A stretch of 36,204 nucleotides of DNA from positions 1-36,204 of the forward strand of contig CAZABJ010000025.1 in NCBI GenBank assembly GCA_964483375.1, given 5' to 3'. The notes under the pieces were generated by a model that saw only the letters and a list, made by a program, of their open reading frames with translations, was not told the origin of the DNA and did no database searches. Positions 23,838 through 30,965 of this stretch are shown here, in pieces (positions within the stretch are counted from its first letter, which is position 1; each line of letters begins with the position of its first letter). The stretch comes from JAUIEH01 sp964483375 (GTDB taxonomy: Bacteria; Pseudomonadota; Alphaproteobacteria; Caulobacterales; Maricaulaceae). The translations under genes were made by a program, and so were the position numbers.

Positions 23838-24932
23838 ATGCCCGACGACGCCGCCCTCGCCGAGACCCCCGCAGAAACGACCACCATGCGCGCGCTGGTG
23901 AAAGCCAAGCCGGAAGAAGGCATTTGGTGGTCCGATGCCGAGGCGGTTCCCGAGGTCGGGCCCCATGACGTCCTCATCCGCATCAAGAAGACCGCCATCT
24001 GCGGCACCGACGTGCACATCTACAATTGGGACGCTTGGGCGCAGGAAAACGTGCCCACCCCCATGGTGGTGGGCCATGAATACGCCGGGGAGATCGTCGA
24101 AATCGGCGCGCATGTGAGCCGCGACGACCTCTATGTCGGACAGCGGGTCTCCGGTGAGGGGCATATCGTCGGCGCGAAATCCCGCGCCGTCCGGGCGGGG
24201 CGGTTCCACCTGGACCCCGAAACCCAGGGCGTCGGCGTCAACCGGCCTGGCGCGTTTGCAGAGTATCTCGCCATTCCCGCTTTCAACGTGGTCATCTTGC
24301 CTGACGACATCTCCGATGACGTCGCTGCGGTGCTCGACCCGTTGGGCAACGCGGTGCACACCGCGTTGTCTTTCCCGCTGACCGGCGAAGACGTTCTCAT
24401 CACCGGCGCCGGGCCCATCGGCATGATGGCCGCCGCCGTCGCGCGGCATGTCGGCGCGCGCCATGTGGTCATTACCGACATCAACGACTATCGCCTCGAT
24501 CTCGTCAGCCGGTCCTATGACGTCCGTCCCGTCAACGTCGCCAAGGAAAACCTTCGCGACGTGATGGACGACTTGAAAATGACCGAGGGATTTGACGTCG
24601 GGCTTGAAATGTCGGGTGCGCGAGCCGCCTTCGACCAGATGGTCGACGCCATGTTGATGGGCGGCAAGGTCGCGCTGTTAGGGTTGCCGGCTCAGGGATT
24701 TGAGACCGATTGGCCGAAACTCATCCTGAAGGCCCTGACGTTCAAAGGCGTTTATGGCCGGGAAATGTTCGAAACCTGGTATAAGATGATCGCCATGCTC
24801 CAGTCGGGCCTGGACATGGAGAAGATCATCACCCATCGCTTCCCCGCAAAGGACTTCCAGCAAGGGTTCGACCTGATGCGCGCCGGCAAGTCGGGGAAAA
24901 TCGTTTTGGATTGGACGGGCGCGGCGGCCTGA
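23838..24932 (+). CDS. tdh: L-threonine 3-dehydrogenase, structural-zinc cysteines absent
   Basis: Medium-chain NAD+-dependent dehydrogenase of 364 residues converting threonine to 2-amino-3-ketobutyrate, the substrate of Kbl. AGGAG sits 7 bases before ATG 23838. The frame is open far upstream inside kbl, but only as an overlap. Catalytic zinc ligands C55 (ICGTDVHIY), H80 and E81 (VVGHEYAGE) are present, as is the NAD-binding ITGAGPIGMMAAAVARHVGA. GVGVNRPGAFAEYLAIPAFNV is diagnostic for Tdh. The structural zinc lobe, C-G-H-C-R-N-C-(7)-C in E. coli Tdh, reads VGAKSRAVRAGRFHLD here, so all four cysteines are replaced (G, S, V, D). There are also 16 extra N-terminal residues before the usual MRALVKAKPEEGIW. 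Confidence 0.94.
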   Translation: MPDDAALAETPAETTTMRALVKAKPEEGIWWSDAEAVPEVGPHDVLIRIKKTAICGTDVHIYNWDAWAQENVPTPMVVGHEYAGEIVEIGAHVSRDDLYVGQRVSGEGHIVGAKSRAVRAGRFHLDPETQGVGVNRPGAFAEYLAIPAFNVVILPDDISDDVAAVLDPLGNAVHTALSFPLTGEDVLITGAGPIGMMAAAVARHVGARHVVITDINDYRLDLVSRSYDVRPVNVAKENLRDVMDDLKMTEGFDVGLEMSGARAAFDQMVDAMLMGGKVALLGLPAQGFETDWPKLILKALTFKGVYGREMFETWYKMIAMLQSGLDMEKIITHRFPAKDFQQGFDLMRAGKSGKIVLDWTGAAA

Positions 24933-24938
24933 ACCGCT

Positions 24939-25568
24939 TTACTGGCTCGCCCACAAGATGCGCGCGATCCAAGCCACCCGGGCCACGTCATAGCGTCGCA
25001 CGCGCGCGCCGGGCGCGAACCCGGCCAGGTCGAACTGACGGGCGGTGATCCCATCCAAGACGCCCAAATCGATCGCGCCGTTTTCGAGCGCCAGGATCAC
25101 GCGGTCTCCGGCTTCCACGGATTGTCCGGCCGCGGCCACCAATCGGTCGCCCTCGCGAAACACCGGCTCATGGGCCTCTCCCACGATTTCGATGGCGAAC
25201 AAAGCCGCGCCCGCCGCCCCGGGAAAGCCCGCCCGCTCCCAGGCGTCGCCCGTCGGGACGCCTGTTTGGTCAAAGCAAAAAGCGGGGTCTGGATGGTCGA
25301 GACGCAGGAGCGGGATCGACTGACCCGTCTCGTCACGGTCGGTGGCCAGGGCTGCGAACTCTTCAAAGCTCGCTCCCGTCGCTTCGAGAACCTTCGCGAT
25401 GGATTCCGTGGAGGGCCATCGCGGCTTATCGCTTGCGCCGGCGAACCGTTTGGAGCGATTGAAGGTTGTGGGATCAAGCCCCGCCAGCTTCGCAAGGCCG
25501 GATGGCGAGAGCGCGTAGCGCTGCGCAAGCGCGTCCAAGCCGGACCAAATCTGATCGTGCGTCAGCAT
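24939..25568 (-). CDS. HTH regulator with degenerate S24 (LexA-like) domain
   Basis: A 209-residue protein. Start at 25568 (MLTHDQIWSGLDALAQ), the form I recall for alphaproteobacterial homologues; the frame is open to 25631 and there is no clear Shine-Dalgarno. N-terminal XRE-like helix-turn-helix at about 20-45 (LSPSGLAKLAGLDPTTFNRSKR), then RPRWPSTESIAKVLEATGASFEEF. The C-terminal S24 fold spans about 115-209 (FAIEIVGEAHEPVFREGDRLVAA, ending VAWIARILWASQ). The S24 serine position (G-D-S-M-x-P in active homologues) is Ala132 and the lysine position is Gly169, so autocleavage is not expected. It probably represses constitutively or binds a ligand. It converges on tdh with a 6-base gap and is divergent from pyrD. 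Confidence 0.85.
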   Translation of the reverse strand: MLTHDQIWSGLDALAQRYALSPSGLAKLAGLDPTTFNRSKRFAGASDKPRWPSTESIAKVLEATGASFEEFAALATDRDETGQSIPLLRLDHPDPAFCFDQTGVPTGDAWERAGFPGAAGAALFAIEIVGEAHEPVFREGDRLVAAAGQSVEAGDRVILALENGAIDLGVLDGITARQFDLAGFAPGARVRRYDVARVAWIARILWASQ

Positions 25569-25687
25569 CACATTGCGGTCGTGAGGGGGCGAAAACTTGT
25601 CGGACAAACCAGGACCATGGGCCCAATGCAAGGAATTTTCGCCTATTTCGCCGGTCTCAAATTGAACGCTGAGCAGGTACTCGCGGC

Positions 25688-26743
25688 ATGAGCTTGGCTG
25701 CTGTCGCCGCCGCCGCGCTCAAGCGGCTGCCGCCGGAAATCGCGCATGACGCCTCGCTGGCCCTGCTGCAGGCGAGCCCCAAAGCTTTGCTCCCCATAGC
25801 GTTGACCGATGACGACGCGCTGGGCGTCACCATCGCCGGGGTCCGTTGGCCCAACCCGGTCGGGCTCGCGGCGGGATACGACAAGAACGCCGTCGCAATG
25901 ACCAAACTCGCCGCGTTCGGCTTTGGCGCGATTGAGATCGGCACCGTCACGCCGCAGCCGCAACCTGGCAATCCCAAGCCGCGGCTGTTCCGGTTGAGCG
26001 GCGACGCCGCTCTCATCAACCGCTTCGGATTCAACTCCGCGGGGTTGGACGCCGTCGCCGCGCGACTTGCGAGCCGCCCGCCTTCTCCCGCGGTCATCGG
26101 CGCCAATGTGGGCGCGAACAAGGACGCAGCGGATCGCGCGGCGGACTATGCGGCCGGCTATCGACGGCTTGCGGCGCTGGCTGACTATGTGACGGTGAAC
26201 ATCTCATCGCCGAACACCCCCGGTCTGCGTGGATTACAGGGGCGCGACGCGCTGGAACGCCTGCTCGGTTTGCTCTGCGAGGCCAAAGCGGCCGGACCCG
26301 GAACGCCGTTGTTCCTTAAGGTCGCTCCGGATCTGGACGAGGACGCTGTCGCCGCCATGGCTGCTGTCATCGAGGCCTCCGGCGTCGTGGACGCTGTGAT
26401 CGTCTCTAACACGACGATTGAGCGTCCTGAGGGCGTGCGGGATCCGCAGAAGTCCGAAAGCGGCGGGCTTTCGGGGCGCCCGTTGCGGCCGCTCGCCACC
26501 CAGACGCTGCGCGCCTTTCGCCGTGCGACCGAAGGGCGGACGCCGCTGATCGGCGTGGGCGGGGTGGAGGACGGCGCGAGCGCTTATGAGAAAATCCGCG
26601 CCGGTGCGAGCGCGGTGCAACTCTACACCGCCTTGGTCTTTGAGGGGCCTGCACTCGTGGGGCGGATAAAGGCCTCGCTTCTCGAACGGCTGCGCGCCGA
26701 CGGTTTTTCACGCCTGAGCGAGGCGGTCGGCGCGGACGCTTGA
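25688..26743 (+). CDS. pyrD: Dihydroorotate dehydrogenase (quinone), class 2
   Basis: FMN enzyme of 351 residues in pyrimidine synthesis, membrane-associated and electron-donating to quinone. The N-terminal helical extension (LAAVAAAALKRLPPEIAHDASLALLQ) is the quinone/membrane-binding part of class 2. Core motifs are PNPVGLAAGYDKNA, GAIEIGTVTPQPQPGNPKPRLFRL, NRFGFNSAGLDA, the catalytic-serine segment VNISSPNTPGLR, LKVAPDLDE, VIVSNTTIERP, GGLSGRPLRPLATQ and the phosphate-binding IGVGGVEDGASAYEKIRAGASAVQLYTALV. Serine rather than cysteine as base confirms class 2. The gene begins 119 bases from the divergent regulator. Confidence 0.96.
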   Translation: MSLAAVAAAALKRLPPEIAHDASLALLQASPKALLPIALTDDDALGVTIAGVRWPNPVGLAAGYDKNAVAMTKLAAFGFGAIEIGTVTPQPQPGNPKPRLFRLSGDAALINRFGFNSAGLDAVAARLASRPPSPAVIGANVGANKDAADRAADYAAGYRRLAALADYVTVNISSPNTPGLRGLQGRDALERLLGLLCEAKAAGPGTPLFLKVAPDLDEDAVAAMAAVIEASGVVDAVIVSNTTIERPEGVRDPQKSESGGLSGRPLRPLATQTLRAFRRATEGRTPLIGVGGVEDGASAYEKIRAGASAVQLYTALVFEGPALVGRIKASLLERLRADGFSRLSEAVGADA

Positions 26744-26866
26744 GCCGGCGCGGCAGCCGCCGGATTTCCACCACACAGCCGCCTGGTTGAAGCTGGAATT
26801 ATCATGGCCCGACCGGAATGAGGCATGGGGTGCCCATTATTGAGCGAATTTTAGTCTCGTGTGCTT

Positions 26867-26888
26867 TGATGTCGTCGAAACGTCATCA
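26867..26888. promoter_or_regulatory. Imperfect 22-bp palindrome upstream of the UrcA-family gene
   Basis: TGATGTCGT and ACGTCATCA match as inverted arms at 8 of 9 positions around four bases (cgaa). It lies about 100 bases upstream of the UrcA start, in a 246-base non-coding stretch (26744-26989). An operator is possible. No clear -10/-35 pair was found next to it. Confidence 0.3.
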
Positions 26889-26989
26889 ATCCGTGTCGGC
26901 GGTGTCACCAAAGCGCGGCATGACGACGCGTGCGGCATCCCCGCAAAGAGGGAGCCGCAATGGTCAGTCAAGAAAGAGAGAATGAACGC

Positions 26990-27340
26990 ATGAACCGTTT
27001 CGCCATCCTCGGCGTCTTCGCCGCCGCCGTGATCTCCGCGCCGTCCTTTGCTGAGGACTACGCCGTCTCCATCGACACGCGCGACCTGCGCACGCCTGCG
27101 CTTGCCGCGGGCGCCCATGCCGACATCGTCGAGCAGGCCGAAGAAATCTGCGACAGCCAAAATCGGTTGACGCTCGAACGCCTTCGCTTCGAGCGCGACT
27201 GCGTCGCGCGCATCGTCGATGACGTCGTGGAAGCCGTCGACCGCCCGACGCTGACCGCGGTGCATAGCGGCACGTCGTACTTCCTTTTCGCCAACCGCAG
27301 CGTTCGCCGCGTCGAGCGTCTCGCCGTCGCGTCGCGCTAA
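26990..27340 (+). CDS. UrcA family secreted protein
   Basis: A 116-residue exported protein of the UrcA family, common in Caulobacterales and sphingomonads, function unknown. Signal peptide MNRFAILGVFAAAVISAPSFA, cleavage before EDYAV. The mature part has the family layout: a strand plus DTRDLRTPALAAGAHADIVEQAEEIC, a second Cys in FERDCVARIVDDVVEAV, and a trailing region. The two cysteines probably form a disulfide. Start choice is open: an in-frame ATG at 26960 has a better Shine-Dalgarno (GGGAG, 5-base spacer) but gives an unusually acidic n-region, so 26990 is preferred. A GC-rich hairpin follows the stop. Confidence 0.78.
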   Translation: MNRFAILGVFAAAVISAPSFAEDYAVSIDTRDLRTPALAAGAHADIVEQAEEICDSQNRLTLERLRFERDCVARIVDDVVEAVDRPTLTAVHSGTSYFLFANRSVRRVERLAVASR

Positions 27341-27348
27341 GCCAAATC

Positions 27349-27377
27349 CCGCCGCCGGTCATTGGGGCCGGCGGCGG
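27349..27377 (+). terminator. Rho-independent-type terminator after the UrcA gene
   Basis: CCGCCGCCGG (27349-27358) pairs perfectly with CCGGCGGCGG (27368-27377) over 10 bp with a 9-base loop, starting 9 bases after the UrcA stop. It is followed by GTTTCCACGTTTT, a modest T-rich stretch. It separates UrcA from the mini-lipoprotein. Confidence 0.7.
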
Positions 27378-27410
27378 CGTTTCCACGTTTTCGAAGAAAG
27401 TGACCCAGTC

Positions 27411-27554
27411 ATGAAATCGCTTCGTTGGGCCGCGGTTTTGGGCGCGCTTGCGCTGGGCGCCTGCGCCACCACGTCCTCCGCCGTCCCGCTCTCCACACCG
27501 AACAACGCCGCGTTTCTAAGCGCTCCGATCACGGACGCGCCTTTCGCGACCTAG
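27411..27554 (+). CDS. Very small lipoprotein
   Basis: A 47-residue lipoprotein, too short for most gene finders. MKSLRWAAVLGALALGAC has a positive n-region, a hydrophobic core and the lipobox L-G-A-C with Cys18. The mature part is about 30 residues, Ala/Thr/Ser/Pro-rich (ATTSSAVPLSTPN, then ITDAPFAT), with no domain. The size recalls entericidin-type mini-lipoproteins, but there is no specific match. Its TAG stop lies in the tetramer CTAG (27551-27554), whose other strand gives the TAG stop of the convergent deacetylase gene. Shine-Dalgarno is weak (AAGAAAG). Confidence 0.6.
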   Translation: MKSLRWAAVLGALALGACATTSSAVPLSTPNNAAFLSAPITDAPFAT

Positions 27555-28480
27555 GCGTCGGGTTGCGGCGTCGAGCCCTTCAGAGCGTTCGCTGCGGCGT
27601 GATGCAAAAGCGCGTGTCGGCGCGCCAAGACGTCCACATCGCGAGCGTAACCCCCGCCCAGGACGCCGACGATCGGCGCGCCTGCCCCTAAGCAGGCCGA
27701 CAGCACCAACGCGTCACGGCGCGCCAGCCCCGCATCGGTGAGTGACAGCAAACCCAGCCGGTCGTCCCGATGCGGATCAACGCCCGCATTGTAGAACACC
27801 AGGTCAGGCGAGAATTCGCGTAACAGCGAGGGCACGTCCTGGGCGATAACCCCAAGATAGGCGTCGTCTTCAACGCCTTGCGCGAGCCCGCGATCGAGGT
27901 CGCTGGGAGCTTTCCGTGTCGGCCAATTTTTCTGGCAGTGGACGGAGTAGGTGAATACGCGGTCGTCATCGACGAAAATCCGCGCCGTTCCATCGCCCTG
28001 ATGCACGTCCAAATCGATGACAAGCGCGCGTTTGATCGCCCCTTCTTCAAGCAACGCCCTGGCGGCCACGGCCACGTCGTTGAACACGCAAAACCCTGCG
28101 CCTGACGCGGCGTCGGCATGGTGCGAGCCGCCTGCGGTGTTGCAGGCCGCCCCATGCGTAAGCGCCAAACGCGCGGCCAGCATCGTGCCGCCGACGGCGC
28201 AGCACGCCCGCATGGCGGCGGCCGGCGTCATGTCAAAGCCGATCCGGCGGGTCATGCCCGGTTCCAAGTCGCACGCCAGGACGCGCGCGACATAGTCGCG
28301 ATCATGGGCGAGGGCGAGAACCTCGGCGGCGGCGGGCGTCGGTTTGGCGTAGTCCGCCCAGCGGATAAGCCCGTCCTCGACGAGCACCTCCGCCAGTCGA
28401 GCGAACTTGCCGCTGGGGAAGCGATGGCCCGGCGGCGCGACCACGGCGGCGTAAGCGGGGTGGTGAACGATAGGAAGCAT
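27551..28480 (-). CDS. Histone deacetylase family (class II type) deacetylase
   Basis: Zinc-dependent deacetylase of 309 residues, of the bacterial HDAC/acetylpolyamine amidohydrolase/AcuC superfamily. Active-site residues are visible: the His pair H120-H121 (TAGGSHHADAASGAGFCVFND), zinc ligands D158 and H160 (DLDVHQGDGT) and D235 (YNAGVDPHRDD), and transition-state tyrosine Y278 in VLGGGYARD. The start MLPIVHHPAYAAVV at 28480 matches the family N-terminus, although the frame is open to 28663. There is no recognisable Shine-Dalgarno; instead the ATG lies inside one arm of a perfect 14-bp inverted repeat. Substrate is unknown (acetylated protein lysines or polyamines). It is 56 bases downstream of the GYF_2 gene on the same strand and may be cotranscribed. 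Confidence 0.92.
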   Translation of the reverse strand: MLPIVHHPAYAAVVAPPGHRFPSGKFARLAEVLVEDGLIRWADYAKPTPAAAEVLALAHDRDYVARVLACDLEPGMTRRIGFDMTPAAAMRACCAVGGTMLAARLALTHGAACNTAGGSHHADAASGAGFCVFNDVAVAARALLEEGAIKRALVIDLDVHQGDGTARIFVDDDRVFTYSVHCQKNWPTRKAPSDLDRGLAQGVEDDAYLGVIAQDVPSLLREFSPDLVFYNAGVDPHRDDRLGLLSLTDAGLARRDALVLSACLGAGAPIVGVLGGGYARDVDVLARRHALLHHAAANALKGSTPQPDA

Positions 28481-28523
28481 CGTCGCGGAAGATAAGGCGC
28501 AGAGCCCGGCGCGACGATGCTTC
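28474..28523 (-). promoter_or_regulatory. 14-bp inverted repeat sequestering the deacetylase start codon
   Basis: GAAGCATCGTCGCG (28474-28487) and CGCGACGATGCTTC (28510-28523) are perfect inverted copies with a 22-base loop. On the minus-strand transcript the 3' arm contains the ATG (28480-28478) of the deacetylase gene, and the 5' arm starts 14 bases after the GYF_2 stop. Folding would bury the start codon. No T-run follows, so a simple terminator is unlikely. Confidence 0.75.
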
Positions 28524-28536
28524 TTCAGGGATGGGG

Positions 28537-29451
28537 TTAGAAGACCCGATAGACGGGTTGGTCGATGGTCTCGTTGTACCATTCGTTCGCGTTGACATAA
28601 CGCAGCGTGACGACGGTGATTTGCGGGAAGCCGTAGGCGCGCGTGGTTATGCGCAGCATGCACCGATTGGCCGCCGCCCCCGACATCTCCCAGTCCCCTT
28701 CGCTGTAGCTGGTGACCGGCACATAGCCCCCGTCCATCGAAGAGACTTGGAAGAACTGGCCGCCGCGCTCAAAGTTGGTCTCATATTCCACATCCCAACT
28801 CGTCACGCGCTGGGTGTGCCGCCAGGAGCCGACCAACAGGTCGCGGCAGCGGGCGTCGGTGAATGAGCGGTCTTCCGGCATGGGAGGCGCGGGCGGCGGA
28901 GGAAACACGATGTCGCCGGTGCGGTAGCGCGGTTCGGTCGCCACCACACGATAGGGCGTCCAATCCTCCATGCCGTCCGACCAGAGCAAGGTTTCGCCGG
29001 TGACGCGGCCGTCGGAGAGCATCTCGAACAGATCGTCAACGGTGTAAGGGCCATGCGAGCGTTCGTCTTCGGAAATGTAAAAGACGATCGACGAGCGGCG
29101 GCCGCGCTCGCCTTCCGGCGGCGGCGGCGGCTGGGTGACGGGCAGGGGCGGGGGGCCGACGCGGTCGCGTTGCGGCTCCGCCTCGACGGCGTCGTCGTCC
29201 TGCGGAACGGTGATGACGGCGCTGAGCGGGGTCCAGTTCTCTTGGCCATCACGCCAAATCAAAGTCCGTGCGGAGACTTCTCCGCTGGCGAGCATGGCCT
29301 CCAGCTCCGCAAGCGAGAACGGGCCGGCCGCTTCGCCGTCAATGCCCGCCAGATACTGGGACGTTTGGGGCAGCGGCGGCGGTGCGGCAAGCGCCGCGCC
29401 GGCATAGGCAAGCGCGCAGAGCGCTGCGGTCAGGGTCGGTTTCAAAGTCAT
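28537..29451 (-). CDS. Secreted protein with two GYF_2 domains and a lipocalin-like C-terminus
   Basis: A 304-residue exported protein with a good Shine-Dalgarno (AGGAGGG). Signal peptide 1-22 (MTLKPTLTAALCALAYAGAALA). Two GYF_2-type repeats follow: about 31-80 (YLAGIDGEAAGPFSLAELEAML, LIWRDGQENWTPLSAV) and 122-172 (FYISEDERSHGPYTVDDLFEML, LLWSDGMEDWTPYRVV), joined by an acidic and proline-rich linker (PPPLPVTQPPPPPEG). The C-terminal 120 residues (CRDLLVGSWRHTQRVTSWDVEYETNF to the end YRVF) look like a single beta barrel of the lipocalin type. GYF domains bind proline-rich peptides; partners here are unknown. GYF_2 is usually seen in cytoplasmic or membrane-attached proteins, so a secreted double copy is uncommon. 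Confidence 0.85.
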   Translation of the reverse strand: MTLKPTLTAALCALAYAGAALAAPPPLPQTSQYLAGIDGEAAGPFSLAELEAMLASGEVSARTLIWRDGQENWTPLSAVITVPQDDDAVEAEPQRDRVGPPPLPVTQPPPPPEGERGRRSSIVFYISEDERSHGPYTVDDLFEMLSDGRVTGETLLWSDGMEDWTPYRVVATEPRYRTGDIVFPPPPAPPMPEDRSFTDARCRDLLVGSWRHTQRVTSWDVEYETNFERGGQFFQVSSMDGGYVPVTSYSEGDWEMSGAAANRCMLRITTRAYGFPQITVVTLRYVNANEWYNETIDQPVYRVF

Positions 29452-29523
29452 GGCGTCGGCTCCCTCCTTGGTTGGCCGCCATGTTGGCGGTGAAGCGACA
29501 CGCCGACGCTATCGGTCCGCCAC

Positions 29524-29557
29524 TGCGCCCGCGGTGACGTGCGTCACACCGGGCGCA
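29524..29557. promoter_or_regulatory. 34-base palindromic element between the GYF_2 and MATE genes
   Basis: Outer arms TGCGCCCG (29524-29531) and CGGGCGCA (29550-29557) are perfect inverted copies. Nested inside are GTGACG and CGTCAC around two bases (TG), separated from the outer arms by two mismatched pairs. 14 of 16 possible pairs match. The inner part resembles a dimeric-regulator operator. It lies in the divergent 157-base gap, 52 bases before the MATE start. Confidence 0.5.
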
Positions 29558-29608
29558 CGGTTTCGCATGCCGCTTGCCGGGGCGCGTGCGCGCGCGTAGG
29601 TCCGCGCC

Positions 29609-30952
29609 ATGCTCGACGCCGCCATCCTCACCCGCCGCGCCGTACTCAGGCGCGCCTTGCCGCTGATTGCGGCCAACGCCGCCCTGCCGCTTGTGGGCAT
29701 CGCCGACACGCTGGTCATCTCCTTGACGGGGGACGCCGCAGCCTTGGGCGGCGTCGGTCTTGGCGCGGCGGCGATTTCCGTAGCGGTGTACGGGTTTTAC
29801 TTCCTCCGCATGGGCGCCACGGGCTTGACCGCCCAAGCGCTGGGTGCGGGCGACCAAGCCGAGGCCCAACGCACGCTTGTTCGCGCCGGCGCGCTCGGCG
29901 CGATGTTGGGCGCGGCGATTTTCGCGCTGTCGCCGATTTGGCTGGCGCTCGCGCGCGCGGCGTTTGGAGGCAGCGCGGCTGCGGAAGAGGCGGCTTCGGA
30001 CTATTTGGTTTGGCGCTTTGCGGGCGCGCCGGCGTCCTTGGTGGGGTTGGCGCTGCAGGGGTGGTTCATCGGGTCGGGCCGCACCCGAGAGGTGCTGTTG
30101 ATTCAAGCGGTGATGAGCTTGGCCAATGTCGGTTTCGACGTTTGGTTCGTGCTCGGCTTGGGATGGGGACCTGCGGGCGTGGGCGCAGGAACCGCGCTTG
30201 CGGAGTGGATTGCGGCGGGGGTCGCTGTCACCATCGCTTGGCGCGGCATTCGACACCAAGGCGGGTTCGCGCCAGGCGCGTGGGAGCGCGCGCGCCTGCT
30301 CGAGCGGGCGCCGCTCATGCGTTTGTTTGCGGTGAACCGCGACTTGATGATCCGTTCTGGAACCCTGGTCTTCGGCTTTGCGTGGTTCACCAATCAGGCC
30401 GCGCGTCAGGGCGACGCGGTGCTGGCGGGCAATGAGGTTCTGAAGCAGTTTATTACGCTTGGCGCCCATGTGATGGACGCCTTCGCCTTCGTCGCTGAAG
30501 CCGCCGTGGGTTCGGCGGTCGGGGCGCGGTCGCGAGCCGCCTTGCGTCGGGCTGTCCGACTCACAAGCGAATTCGCGCTGTTTTCTTCGGCCGGCTTTGC
30601 GGCGTTGATGCTCTGGCTGGGGCCGGGGGCGTTGCAGCTGGTGGTGCGCGACCCTTACGCCCTCGCCGCGGCGCTCGATTATTTGCCCTACTGCGCGCTC
30701 GCCCCGGTGATCGGAGCCGCGGCGTGGCAGCTTGACGGCGTTTTCATCGGCGCGACGCGCGGTCCGGCGATGCGCAACGCCGGCCTCGCCGCGCTTGCGT
30801 GTTATCTCGCCACCGACGCGCTGCTCACCCCGGTCCTGGCCAATGACGGGGTTTGGCTGGCGTTTTTGGCGTTTTACATTTACCGCGCCGGCTTTCTGGC
30901 CGCCGCCTATCCAGGCCTTGAGCGCAGTTTGACCGCGAAATCTCCACCCTGA
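29609..30952 (+). CDS. MATE-family efflux transporter (DinF-like)
   Basis: Multidrug and toxin extrusion transporter of 447 residues, with about 12 hydrophobic spans in the inner membrane. The N-terminal half has RRALPLIAANAALPLVGIADTLVISLTGDAAALGGVGLGAAAISV and FLRMGATGLTAQALGAGDQAEAQRTLVRAG, and the middle ALQGWFIGSGRTREVLLIQAVMSLANVGFDVWFVLGLGWGPAGVGAGTALAEW, all characteristic. The second half repeats the layout (MIRSGTLVFGFAWFTNQAARQGDAVLAGNEVLKQFITLGAHVMDAFAFVAEAAVG), closest to the DinF branch. It exchanges H+ or Na+ for organic cations; the substrate is not predictable. Upstream is the 34-base palindrome, a possible site for a regulator not encoded nearby. Confidence 0.93.
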   Translation: MLDAAILTRRAVLRRALPLIAANAALPLVGIADTLVISLTGDAAALGGVGLGAAAISVAVYGFYFLRMGATGLTAQALGAGDQAEAQRTLVRAGALGAMLGAAIFALSPIWLALARAAFGGSAAAEEAASDYLVWRFAGAPASLVGLALQGWFIGSGRTREVLLIQAVMSLANVGFDVWFVLGLGWGPAGVGAGTALAEWIAAGVAVTIAWRGIRHQGGFAPGAWERARLLERAPLMRLFAVNRDLMIRSGTLVFGFAWFTNQAARQGDAVLAGNEVLKQFITLGAHVMDAFAFVAEAAVGSAVGARSRAALRRAVRLTSEFALFSSAGFAALMLWLGPGALQLVVRDPYALAAALDYLPYCALAPVIGAAAWQLDGVFIGATRGPAMRNAGLAALACYLATDALLTPVLANDGVWLAFLAFYIYRAGFLAAAYPGLERSLTAKSPP

Positions 30953-30965
30953 GCCGCGCTTGGCG

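Noticed and set aside
26949..26989. Alternative UrcA start at 26960
   Set aside because: It has a better Shine-Dalgarno but adds an acidic stretch before the signal peptide. Kept as an alternative rather than the main call.
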